Assembly (NCBI RefSeq): GCF_036402745.1 | Contig: NZ_DASWSJ010000244.1 | Location: forward strand, 4,239 to 68,238 | From: Actinophytocola sp036402745 | GTDB taxonomy: Bacteria > Actinomycetota > Actinomycetes > Mycobacteriales > Pseudonocardiaceae | Direction: 5' to 3' | DNA length: 64,000 nt | Shown: in pieces, positions 34,793 through 43,751 of the stretch | How positions within the stretch are numbered: the stretch's first letter is position 1 | How the letters are laid out: each line of letters starts with the position of its first letter | The notes under the pieces: generated by a model | Databases searched by the model: none | Told to the model about the DNA's origin: nothing | The model's input: only the letters and a program-made list of their open reading frames with translations | Translations under genes and position numbers: made by a program

Positions 34793-37700
34793 TCAGACGG
34801 CGCTGACGGCGACCTCGCCCGGCGCGGGCAGGAAGCCGATGTCGACCATGTACCGAAGCGACGCGTGCGCCATCTCCTCTGTCCACTTGGGACAGCGGAT
34901 CCCGGTGCCTTCGAGCGCCTCGAGCACGTTGCGGCACTCGACGACCGGGTCGATGCTCTGCTGCGTCTCCGCGTGCATCGCCACGGTGGCCGGGCGGTTC
35001 GCGCGGATCATGGGCGTGAGCGGGTAGAGCGCGTTGTCCTCGGGGACGTCCAGCGTGCGCTGCTCACCGAGCTTCTCGTCCACCAGCGTCGGGCTGTAGC
35101 CGAAGGACCGCAGCCACGAGTAGAGCGTGGGGAACGACACAGGCTCCAGGTTCCCGATGTTGAAGAACTTCCCGAACGACTGCTCGCGCAGTGAGATGTG
35201 CACGAGGGCGGCGCAGAAGTAGTCCACCGGGACCGCGTTGACCATCTCGGAGTACGCCGGGAGGAAGCCGAGCTGCAGGTAGCCCTTGAGCCCGACGAAC
35301 ATGTAGTCGGTCTGGTGGGCGACCCCGGTCTCGGTGTGCCCGACGACGATCCACGGCCGGAAGACGCACGCCGGCAGGCCGCGCTCGCGCGCCATGATCA
35401 CCATGTGCTCGGACACCCATTTGCTGCGCGGGTAGCCCTGCGGGATCACGTTCGGCGGCCCGGCGTGTTCGGCCTCCAGCCACGGCCGGTCGGCCCGCGA
35501 CGCGATGAACATGTCCATTGTGGACACGTGGTGGAAGGCCTTGACCTTCCGGTGGCACGCGAGCTTCAGCAGCTCGCCGGTGCCGCCCACGTTGGCCGCC
35601 TTCATCACCTCGTAGGGCATGGTGAAGTTGACCATCGCGCCGGAGTGGTAGATGGCGTCGACCTTCTCGCCGAGGTCGTCGAACTGCTCGGGGGACAGTC
35701 CGACGAGCGGCTTGGCGAGGTCGCCCGCCAGGACCCGGATGCGGTCGCGGTAGGACTCGTCCCAGGCCTCGAAGCTGCGCATGATGCCCTCGAGCCGCGC
35801 GTACGCGGCGACGTCGTCCTCGCCGCGCACGAGGCAGTGCACGGTGGCCGAGGTCTTGCGCACCAGCTCGGCCACGAGGAAGCAGCCGATGTAGCCGGTG
35901 GCACCGGTCACGAAGACGTGCTCGGGGTTGAGGTAGTCGGCGGTCGGCAGCCCGTCGACCCGCACCGCGTCGTCGAGCTTCGCCTCGTTGCGCAGCTCGG
36001 CCAGCTCCATCGCGTACAGGGCCTCGTTGTCGAGCTGGCCGGCCTTGCGCCGCTGATGCGTGTCGATCGCGCCGGCGATCCCCGCCACGGTCGGCACCCG
36101 GAAGATCTCCTCCACCGGCAGGGTGACGTCGAACTGGCGGGCCAGCCGGGCCACGAGCCGCGCCACCAGCAGCGAGTCCCCGCCGAGGTCGAAGAAGCCG
36201 GTGTGGATGTCGACGGTCTCCACCCCGAGCACCTTCGACCACTGCTCGGCCACGGCGGCCTCGGTCGACGTGGTCGGCCCGGTCCGGTCGGCGACGTCCG
36301 GCAGCACGTCCGGACGCGGCAGCGAGGCGCGGTCGATCTTGCCCTGCACCGTCAGGGGCATGCGGTCGAGCGTCACCAACGCCGACGGCACCATGTAGTC
36401 GGGCAGGTATGCGAGCAGGTGCGCGCTCAGATCCTGCGGCGTCACCAGGTGCCCGGCCGAGGCGACCACGTGGGCGAGCAGCCGGTGGTTGCCCGGGGTC
36501 GGCTCCTGGGTGGTGACGACGGCCTCGGCGACGTGCGGGTGGCGCAGGATCACGTTCTCGATCTCGGCCAGCTCGACCCGGAACCCGCGGATCTTGACCT
36601 GGTGGTCGACCCGGCCGAGAAACTCGATCATCCCGTCCGGCAGGTACCGCGCCCGGTCCCCCGTGCGGTAGAGGCGGGCGCCCGGCCGCCCGCCGAACGG
36701 GTCGGGGACGAACCGCTGCGCGGTGAGGCCGGGCTGGTTCACGTACCCGCGCGCGACCGCGTCTCCGCCGATGTACAGCTCGGCCGCGACCCCCGGCGGC
36801 ACTGGGGCGAGGTACTCGTCCAGCAGGTACATCTGGGCGTTCGGGATCGGTCGGCCGATCGGCACCGACCCGGCGAGCCCGTGCTCCGGCCGGCAGTCGC
36901 ACACCGCGGCCCACACGGTGGCCTCGGTCGGCCCGTACTCGTTCTGCAGCAGGGTGTCCGGGTTGCGCTCGAAGTGCGCGCCGACAAGCGTCGGCGGCAG
37001 CGCCTCGCCGGCGAGCACGCAGGTGCGCAGCGACTCGGTGCCCGTCGTGTCCGCCTCCAGCAGCACGGCGTACTGCGAGGGCACGCCGTCGAAGTGGGTC
37101 ACCTCGGCAGACCTGATGAGCGCGGCCAGCGCGCGTGGGTCCTGCACCTCGGTCTCGGTCGGCAGGATCACGGTGCCGCCGCGGGTGAGCGTGCAGTACA
37201 GCCCACCGCCGGAGGCGTCGAACGTCAGCGGCGCCATGACCAGGTAGCGGTCCGGCTGGTTGAAGCCGGGGTGGGTCCAGCGGGCCGCGGTCGAGGCGAC
37301 GATGTGCCGGTGGTTGACCGCCACGCCCTTGGGCTGCCCGGTGGAGCCGGAGGTGTATATGACGTAGGCGAGGTTGTTCGGGTTGGTCACCACGGCCGGG
37401 TTGTCCGCGCCGGTCTCCCCGGTGGGGGTGGGGATGAACCGGGAGCCGGGCGCGGCGGCGGTGGCCAGGTCCACGTCGGCGGCGGGACCCACGACCGCGA
37501 CGGCGCGGGCGTTGGCCACGATGTAGCCCAGCCGCTGCACGGGGTAGGACGGGTCCAGCGGCACGTAGGCGCCGCCGGCCTTGAGGACGCCCAGCAGACC
37601 CACGACGGAGTCCACCGACCGGTCGGTGAGCACGCCGACCCGGGACTCGGGAACGACCCCGAGCGAGCGGAGCTCGGTCGCGAGCTGGTTGGCGCGGTCG

Positions 37701-39238
37701 TTGAGCTGGGTGTAGGTCAGCTCCTGGTCACCACACCGCACGGCGATGGCGTCGGGGCTGGCGGCGACCTGCCGCTCGACCAGCTCGTGCAGGCACCGGT
37801 CGGCCGGATAGTCCACAGTGGTCTGGTTCCAGCCGGTGACCACCCGGTCCCGCTCGGCCGGGTCCATCAGGCCCAGCCGCGACACACCAATGCCGGCGTC
37901 GCGCACCCCGGCGGTGAGCAAGCGCACCACCCGGTCCAGCAGCTGGCGAAGGGTGTCCACATCGAACAGGTCGGCGTTGCCGTCCAGGCGCAGCCGCAGC
38001 CCTGAGTCACGCCAGGTCGCGGTCAGCTCCAGGTCCACCGCGGCGAACCCGGTCTCCGTCGCGATCGGCTCGACGACCGTGTCCGGCGTCCGGACGCCGG
38101 CCTGCCCGCCGGTCACGCTCTCGAACGACACCTGGTACAGCGGCGAGCGCGACAGGTCCCGGCCCGGGTCCACGGCCTCGACGATGCGCTCGAACGGCAC
38201 CCGGCCGTGTGCCCGCGCCGCCGCCACCCACTCGCCGACCAGCGTCACCCACTCGCCGAAGCACTTGGTCCCGTCGAAGCCACACCGCAGCGGTACGACG
38301 TTGGCCAGCGGGCCCACCACCTGCTCGGCACCCTCGCGCCAACCCGGGACCGGCAGCCCGACCGCGAAGTCCCGCACCCCGGAGGACCGCGCCAGCACGG
38401 CGGCCCACCCGGCCAGCACGACCACCGACGGGTCCACGCCCAGCCGGTCCGCCAGATCGGTCAGCCCACCGACGACGTCGTCGCAGTCGAGGGCACAACC
38501 CGTCCCGCCGAAGGACTTCACTGCGGGCCGCACCCGATCCGACGGCAGGTCCAGGGACCCCACGCCGGCCAACCAGTCCCGCCAGAACGCCACGTGCGCG
38601 TCGGCCTCGGCGCTCCCCAGCCACTCCCGCTGCCGCGTCACGACGTCGGAGAACTCCACCGTGGCGGCCGCGGCGCCCGGGAGGCCCTTGCCGCTCACCA
38701 GGTCCCGGTAGGCCGCGCCCAGCTCGTCGACGAACAGGCCCAGCGACACCCGGTCGGCCACCAGCCGATGCATGGTCACCACGACGACGTGCTCCCCTGC
38801 CCCGTCCCGCACCACGAGGGCCCGGACCAGCGGCCCGGCACCCACGTCGAACCCGGTGCCGAACTCCCGCACGACGACGTCGTCGAGGTCCCCGTCGCCC
38901 AACTCCACCACCGACACCGACAGGCCGGAGATCGGCGCTGAGCCGCGGAACGGCTGCCCGTTGACCTCGACGAAGGTGGAGCGCAGCGACTCGTGCCGCT
39001 GCATGAGCTGACCGAGCGCCTGCTGGAGCGCGGCCAGGTTGACCCCGCCGGCGAAGCGGAGGCCGGCCGAGACGTGCCAGGGCACCGAGTCGTCGAGCTT
39101 GCGCAGGAACCAGAGCCGGCGCTGCTCGAGGGTCAGGTTGGACACGGCGAGCCCGGAGCCGTCCTGCAGCAGGCTCGCGAGCAGGTCACGCTTCTCGCCG
39201 GATGACATGGTCGTGAGGTCGCGCCGCTGGTCGTTCAT
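34793..39238 (-). CDS. NRPS, C*-A-T-R with terminal thioester reductase
   Basis: 1481 residues from the ATG at 39238 (GGAGG 7 nt upstream). C* (about 20-450) has HRLVADR, with the catalytic His lost. A (about 470-960) has YTSGSTGQPKG, NEYGPTE and QGKIDR; my code DAGDVAEVWK is unassigned. T (about 985-1060) has FFDLGGDSLLVA. The reductase (about 1100-1481) has VTGATGYIGCFLVAELV and the short-chain dehydrogenase pair YPRSK (Tyr and Lys), as in terminal R domains that release aldehydes or alcohols using NADPH. It is the only complete terminal module in the window. Gene order from upstream: thioesterase, C-A-T NRPS, MbtH, this gene, carrier-less C*-A. Confidence 0.93.
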   Translation of the reverse strand: MNDQRRDLTTMSSGEKRDLLASLLQDGSGLAVSNLTLEQRRLWFLRKLDDSVPWHVSAGLRFAGGVNLAALQQALGQLMQRHESLRSTFVEVNGQPFRGSAPISGLSVSVVELGDGDLDDVVVREFGTGFDVGAGPLVRALVVRDGAGEHVVVVTMHRLVADRVSLGLFVDELGAAYRDLVSGKGLPGAAAATVEFSDVVTRQREWLGSAEADAHVAFWRDWLAGVGSLDLPSDRVRPAVKSFGGTGCALDCDDVVGGLTDLADRLGVDPSVVVLAGWAAVLARSSGVRDFAVGLPVPGWREGAEQVVGPLANVVPLRCGFDGTKCFGEWVTLVGEWVAAARAHGRVPFERIVEAVDPGRDLSRSPLYQVSFESVTGGQAGVRTPDTVVEPIATETGFAAVDLELTATWRDSGLRLRLDGNADLFDVDTLRQLLDRVVRLLTAGVRDAGIGVSRLGLMDPAERDRVVTGWNQTTVDYPADRCLHELVERQVAASPDAIAVRCGDQELTYTQLNDRANQLATELRSLGVVPESRVGVLTDRSVDSVVGLLGVLKAGGAYVPLDPSYPVQRLGYIVANARAVAVVGPAADVDLATAAAPGSRFIPTPTGETGADNPAVVTNPNNLAYVIYTSGSTGQPKGVAVNHRHIVASTAARWTHPGFNQPDRYLVMAPLTFDASGGGLYCTLTRGGTVILPTETEVQDPRALAALIRSAEVTHFDGVPSQYAVLLEADTTGTESLRTCVLAGEALPPTLVGAHFERNPDTLLQNEYGPTEATVWAAVCDCRPEHGLAGSVPIGRPIPNAQMYLLDEYLAPVPPGVAAELYIGGDAVARGYVNQPGLTAQRFVPDPFGGRPGARLYRTGDRARYLPDGMIEFLGRVDHQVKIRGFRVELAEIENVILRHPHVAEAVVTTQEPTPGNHRLLAHVVASAGHLVTPQDLSAHLLAYLPDYMVPSALVTLDRMPLTVQGKIDRASLPRPDVLPDVADRTGPTTSTEAAVAEQWSKVLGVETVDIHTGFFDLGGDSLLVARLVARLARQFDVTLPVEEIFRVPTVAGIAGAIDTHQRRKAGQLDNEALYAMELAELRNEAKLDDAVRVDGLPTADYLNPEHVFVTGATGYIGCFLVAELVRKTSATVHCLVRGEDDVAAYARLEGIMRSFEAWDESYRDRIRVLAGDLAKPLVGLSPEQFDDLGEKVDAIYHSGAMVNFTMPYEVMKAANVGGTGELLKLACHRKVKAFHHVSTMDMFIASRADRPWLEAEHAGPPNVIPQGYPRSKWVSEHMVIMARERGLPACVFRPWIVVGHTETGVAHQTDYMFVGLKGYLQLGFLPAYSEMVNAVPVDYFCAALVHISLREQSFGKFFNIGNLEPVSFPTLYSWLRSFGYSPTLVDEKLGEQRTLDVPEDNALYPLTPMIRANRPATVAMHAETQQSIDPVVECRNVLEALEGTGIRCPKWTEEMAHASLRYMVDIGFLPAPGEVAVSAV

Positions 39239-39267
39239 GAGAACACCTCCGGGGTTGGGGCGGGCGG

Positions 39268-39459
39268 TCAGGACCGGACGGACTTCGGCCGCATGTCGAT
39301 CCACACCTCGTCGATGTGGCGCAGGCACTCCTGCTTGGTGCCGCGCACACCGTCGGGACGCCACCCCGCGGGCAGCTCCATGTCCTCGAGCCAGATCGAG
39401 TACTGCTCCTCGTCGTTGACGACCACCAGGAAGATGGCCTCGTCGCTGTCAATGCTCAT
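39268..39459 (-). CDS. MbtH-like protein
   Basis: 63 residues. The family core is present: NDEEQYSIWLEDMELPAGW, then GTKQECLRHIDEVWIDMRP. MbtH-like proteins bind adenylation domains and help them fold and work. The usual SxWP is SIWL here, so the conserved Pro after Trp is missing, a modest departure. The ATG at 39459 shares one base with the stop of the upstream NRPS (TGATG). It is likely the chaperone for several A domains of this cluster. Confidence 0.95.
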   Translation of the reverse strand: MSIDSDEAIFLVVVNDEEQYSIWLEDMELPAGWRPDGVRGTKQECLRHIDEVWIDMRPKSVRS

Positions 39460-42400
39460 CAGTGCCTCCGTGCTTCGTTGTCATCTCGGGAAGTTCTCTC
39501 GCCGGCACCGCGCAGCAGCGCCTCGACCTCGGCGTCGGGCAGGTCCGCGAGCAGGGCCCGCAACGCCGCGTCCTCGCGTGCGGCCTCGGTGTTGCCCTGC
39601 CCGGCCACCACGGCGGCGGCGACCGCGGCCACGGTCGGCCGGTGGAACAGGTCCCGGAGCTGCATCGTGACTCCGGTCTCCTCGCGCAGCCGGGTCGCGA
39701 ACTTGGCGGCGAGCAGCGAGTGCCCGCCGAGGTCGAAGAAGCCGGCGTGCACACCGACCCGGTCCACACCGAGCACCTCGGCGAAGATCGCCGCGATCTG
39801 CCGCTCGACCTCGGTCCGCGGCGGCGTCTCGTCCACCGCCTGGACGGTCATCGTGGCCGAGTCACGCCGCAGCGCCGCGCGGTCGAGCTTGCCGCTGGGA
39901 GTGAGCGGCAGCTCGTCGACCACGGCGTACATGGACGGCGCGAGCTGTGCCGGCAGGTCCCGCTTGGCCAGGTCGCGCAGCTCCTCGACGAGCCCCGCCT
40001 CCGCGTCCGGGCCGCGGCCGAACGTGGGCCGGGCCACCACGAACGCGACGAGCCGCACGTCCACCGCGCTCACTCGGCGGGCGACGACCACGGCGTGCGC
40101 GACCTCGGCGTGCCGGGCGAGCACGGTCTCGATCTCGCCCGGCTCGATCCGGAACCCGCGGACCTTGATCTGCTGGTCAGCGCGACCGAGGTACTCCAGC
40201 GTCCCGTCGGACCGGTACCGGCACAGGTCGGAGGTCCGGTACATGCGCGCGCCCGGCGTGGTGGCGAACGGGTCGGGCAGGAACCGGGAGGCCGTCAGCG
40301 CGGACTGGCCGACATAGCCGTAGCCGAGCGCCGCCCCGCCCAGGTAGAGCTCGCCGACGGCGCCGATCGGCACCGGCCGCAGGGCGCCGTCGAGCACGTG
40401 CCGGACGGTGTTGGCGACCGGCTCCCCGAGTCCGATCCGGTCCGCGTCGCGGACCCGGCCGACGCTGGCGTACAGGGTCGCCTCGGTGGGGCCGTACAGG
40501 TTCCACAAAAGCCCGCCGCCCGACAGGAGGCGGGCGGCGAGGTCGCCGTCCAGCGCCTCGCCCGTGCAGAGCATGCGCAGCCGCGGGGAGGGCTGCCAGC
40601 CCGCCATGAGCAGCAGCCGCCAGGTCGCGGGGGTCGCCTGCATGATGGTGACGCCGCCGCGGGCCATCCGGCTTGCGAGCTGCGGGCCGTCCGCGACGCT
40701 GCGCTCCGGCACGACGACGACCGTGCCGCCCGTGAGCAGCGGCATGAACAGCTCCAGCGCGGCGATGTCGAACGACACGCTGGCCACAGCGGCGAGGGTG
40801 TCGGCCGGGCCCGCGGCCAGCTCGGCCGCGACGGCCAGGATGACGTTTACCAGCGACCGGTGGCCGATCCGCACGCCCTTCGGCAGGCCCGTCGAGCCGG
40901 AGGTGTAGATGAGGTACGCGGCCCGGTCCCCCGCGCCGTCCTCGGCCGGGTCGATCGCCGACGGCGGGTCGCCGAGCCGGTCCAGGAGGACGCGATCCGG
41001 GCCGCCGGCGGGCAGGCACGGCGCGGCCGCCGAGGTCGACAGCACCAGCCGCACCCGCGCGTCCCGCAGCATGTAGCCGATCCGCTCGGTCGGGTACCCG
41101 GGGTCGATCGGCACGTAGGCCGCACCGGCGGTCAGCACGGCCAGCAGCGCCACCACGAGCGAGGCCGACCGCTCGACGCACACGCCGACCGCGTCGCCGG
41201 GGCACACGCCGTGGCCGCGCAGGTGACGCGCGAGCGCGTCCACCCGGTCCACGAGGTCCGCGTAGGTGAGCGTCGCGTCGTCCGCCTCGACCGCGACGGC
41301 CTCGGGAGTGCGGGTGGCCTGCGCCCGGACCAGCTCGTGCAGCGGGCGCCACGGCACCTCGCGGACCGGCCCGCGCGCCCAGTCGCGGCCGACCAGCAGG
41401 TGGTCCTCGGCACCGAGCAGGTCGAGGTCGGCGGTGTCCCGGTCGGGCGCGTCGACCACCCCGCGCAGGAGCCGCAGGAACTGCTGGAGCATCCGCTCGG
41501 CGGTCGGGCGGCCGAACAGGTCGGGGCTGTAGTGCAACGCCAGGTCGAGCTCCGCCCCCACCGGCGTAGCCTCCAGAGTGAGGTCGAACTTGGCCGTGCC
41601 GGGGTCGATATCCAACGGTGTGAACGTGAGGCGATCCAGCGCGATCGGCCGCACCGGGGTGTTCTGCAGCAGGAACATCGCCTGGAACAGCGGGGTCCGG
41701 CTCAGGTCCCGGACCGGCCGCAGCTCTTCCACGACCTTCTCGAACGGAAGGTCCTGGTGGGCGTAGGCGTCCAGGCAGGTGCGCCGGACCCGGCCCAGCA
41801 GCTCGGCGAACGTGCCCGACTCCGGGAGCCGCGTGCGCATCACGAGCGTGTTGACGAACAGCCCCAGCACACCGTCGAGCTCGCGCCTGGTGCGATTGGC
41901 GACCGCCGTGCCGACGGCCAGGTCGCGCTGGCCGCCGTGCCGGGCGAGCAGGACCTGGAACGCCGCGAGCATCCCCATGAACAGCGTCGCCTCGTGCTGG
42001 CCGGCGAGGCCTGTCAACGCCTCGACGAGCGGAGCCGGCACGCGTGCCCGGCAGGTGTCCCCGCGGGCGGCCCGGACCGGCGGCCGCGGGTGGTCGGTGG
42101 GGATCTCCAGTGGCTCGAGGTCCGCGAGCTGCTCTTTCCAGAACCCGGTCAGCCTGGCCAGACGTGGCCCGCTCAGCGCCTCCCGCTGCCACGCGGCGAA
42201 GTCCGCGTACTGGACGACGGTCTCGCCCGGCGGCTCGTCGCCGCGGCCGACGCGGTCGTAGGCGGTGGCGAGGTCCTGCAGGAACACGCCGATCGACCAG
42301 CCGTCGCAGACGATGTGGTGCAGCACGACGAGGAGTACGTGCCGGTCCTCGGCGAACCGGAGCAGCAGCACCCGCAGGAGCGGCGGCTGGTCGAGGACGA

Positions 42401-42785
42401 AGCGCCGGCCGGCCTCGCGGGCGAGCGTCGTCGTGACCGTCGCCCGCTCCTGCTCCGGGGTCAGGCCGGGGTGGTCGACGACCGGGATCGCGACAACCGC
42501 GTGCGGCAGCACGATCTGCCGCGGCTCGCCGGCGATGAGCGCGACACCCGTGCGCAGGCTCTCGTGCCGGGCGAGAACGGAGTCGAGGGCCTGCTGCAGG
42601 ACCAGCCGGTCGAGCGGGCCGGCGATCCCGACCGCGGTGTGGACGTTGTAGGCGACATCGCTGTCCGGCTCGAGCTGGGACAGGAACCACAGCCGCTCCT
42701 GGCCGAACGACGGCGCGAAGACGTAGCAGTCGGCGTGGTCGCGCCCCGGCGCGCCCGCCTGTCGAGTCCCGTTGCCCATCGTCAT
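39459..42785 (-). CDS. NRPS, C-A-T module, glycine-like code
   Basis: 1108 residues from the ATG at 42785, which overlaps the thioesterase stop (ATGA). C (about 20-450) keeps HHIVCDG. A (about 470-970) has YTSGSTGLPKG, NLYGPTE and PSGKLDR. T (about 990-1065) has FFDLGGHSLLAA. A short C-terminal tail follows (LRALLADLPDAEVEALL), resembling the helical tails that may dock to the next protein. My code is DILQLTLLYK, closest to the Gly consensus DILQLGLIWK (7 of 10), so glycine or a small residue is likely. No release domain. Located directly upstream of mbtH and the C*-A-T-R gene. Confidence 0.93.
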   Translation of the reverse strand: MTMGNGTRQAGAPGRDHADCYVFAPSFGQERLWFLSQLEPDSDVAYNVHTAVGIAGPLDRLVLQQALDSVLARHESLRTGVALIAGEPRQIVLPHAVVAIPVVDHPGLTPEQERATVTTTLAREAGRRFVLDQPPLLRVLLLRFAEDRHVLLVVLHHIVCDGWSIGVFLQDLATAYDRVGRGDEPPGETVVQYADFAAWQREALSGPRLARLTGFWKEQLADLEPLEIPTDHPRPPVRAARGDTCRARVPAPLVEALTGLAGQHEATLFMGMLAAFQVLLARHGGQRDLAVGTAVANRTRRELDGVLGLFVNTLVMRTRLPESGTFAELLGRVRRTCLDAYAHQDLPFEKVVEELRPVRDLSRTPLFQAMFLLQNTPVRPIALDRLTFTPLDIDPGTAKFDLTLEATPVGAELDLALHYSPDLFGRPTAERMLQQFLRLLRGVVDAPDRDTADLDLLGAEDHLLVGRDWARGPVREVPWRPLHELVRAQATRTPEAVAVEADDATLTYADLVDRVDALARHLRGHGVCPGDAVGVCVERSASLVVALLAVLTAGAAYVPIDPGYPTERIGYMLRDARVRLVLSTSAAAPCLPAGGPDRVLLDRLGDPPSAIDPAEDGAGDRAAYLIYTSGSTGLPKGVRIGHRSLVNVILAVAAELAAGPADTLAAVASVSFDIAALELFMPLLTGGTVVVVPERSVADGPQLASRMARGGVTIMQATPATWRLLLMAGWQPSPRLRMLCTGEALDGDLAARLLSGGGLLWNLYGPTEATLYASVGRVRDADRIGLGEPVANTVRHVLDGALRPVPIGAVGELYLGGAALGYGYVGQSALTASRFLPDPFATTPGARMYRTSDLCRYRSDGTLEYLGRADQQIKVRGFRIEPGEIETVLARHAEVAHAVVVARRVSAVDVRLVAFVVARPTFGRGPDAEAGLVEELRDLAKRDLPAQLAPSMYAVVDELPLTPSGKLDRAALRRDSATMTVQAVDETPPRTEVERQIAAIFAEVLGVDRVGVHAGFFDLGGHSLLAAKFATRLREETGVTMQLRDLFHRPTVAAVAAAVVAGQGNTEAAREDAALRALLADLPDAEVEALLRGAGERTSRDDNEARRH

Positions 42786-43525
42786 GCGCGGATGCCTCCT
42801 CTGGTCACCAGATCCCGTTCGATCAGTTCGACGAGCAGCGCGGCCTGGTCGTGGAGGTAGAAGTGGTCGCCGGGCAGCACGTCGACCTCGCATCCCCTGG
42901 TGGACTGGCGGTGCCAGCCGCCGACGTCGGCCAGGGTGCAGCTGGGGTCCTCGGCGCCGAGGAAGACCCGGATGGGCCACGGCAGCGACGGCGCGGACCG
43001 GTAGGCGTAGGTGTCCGCGACCGCGAGGTCGGCCCGCAGTGCCGGGAGCAGCACGTCCATCAGCTCGTCGTGCTGGGCCACGTCGATGTCCAGGCCGCCG
43101 TTGTCGACCAGCCAGCGGATGAGCTCCGGGCGGGGCAGGTTGTAGACCGGCGGCGGGATCGGCAGGTCCGGGGCGGGGTAGGCGCTCACGAACAGCGCCC
43201 TCGGCCCGTCGAGCCCGTCGTCGCGGATCCGGCGCGCCAGCTCGAACGCCACGAGCGCGCCCATGCTGTGGCCGAACAAGGCGTAGTCGCGCCCGAGGCC
43301 CGCCAGCTCGGTGGTGAGGCGGTCGACCATCTCGGCCAGGCTCACCAACGGTGGCTCCGCGATCCGGTTTGCCCGGCCCGGTAGCTGCACGGCAACGATG
43401 TCGAGCACGCTCGTCTGCCGCTGCCAGGTGTCGAAGATCGACGCCGAGCCACCCGCGTAAGGCAGGCAGACCAGCGCGCACGTCCCGGTCGGCGGCCGGA
43501 ACTCGTACAACCATCGAGCGGCCAC
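42782..43525 (-). CDS. Type II thioesterase (alpha/beta hydrolase)
   Basis: 247 residues from a GTG at 43525. Nucleophile elbow GHSMGALVAFE (catalytic Ser), early LPYAGGSASIF, and the late His in GDHFYLHDQ, with the Asp in GAEDPSC: the standard stand-alone TEII layout. These enzymes hydrolyse mis-primed or stalled groups from NRPS carriers in the cytosol. It is first in the operon TE - C-A-T - MbtH - C*-A-T-R - C*-A. With so many trans-loaded carriers, editing may matter more than usual here (inference). Confidence 0.93.
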   Translation of the reverse strand: MAARWLYEFRPPTGTCALVCLPYAGGSASIFDTWQRQTSVLDIVAVQLPGRANRIAEPPLVSLAEMVDRLTTELAGLGRDYALFGHSMGALVAFELARRIRDDGLDGPRALFVSAYPAPDLPIPPPVYNLPRPELIRWLVDNGGLDIDVAQHDELMDVLLPALRADLAVADTYAYRSAPSLPWPIRVFLGAEDPSCTLADVGGWHRQSTRGCEVDVLPGDHFYLHDQAALLVELIERDLVTRGGIRA

Positions 43526-43751
43526 TCCCCGTCACCTCAAACCATTCGGGCACCATTCACCGAAATGCACATGGAATTGCATCCGGCCTGTACTCGGAAG
43601 GTGCTCATTGATACGGCCGAACGATTTCTAGCAGAGGCGCCGCAGCCTGAGCAAGGGTCGCATTTGCGCATTTCCGAGCGAGCCGTCGACTCCTGTGCGC
43701 ACAGTACCCGAATTGGTACCGTGCCCGCATTTCCGTGCCACGCGAGGGGTA
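43526..43751. promoter_or_regulatory. Divergent promoter region, thioesterase operon / desaturase
   Basis: 226 bp without a gene and AT-richer than flanking DNA. It contains GCATTTCCG twice (43668-43676 and 43727-43735) plus a related GCATTTGCG just before the first, and the partial palindrome GTACCCGAATTGGTAC (43704-43719). These repeats could be regulator sites for either of the divergent units, but no family consensus (SARP or StrR) is clearly matched. Confidence 0.35.
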
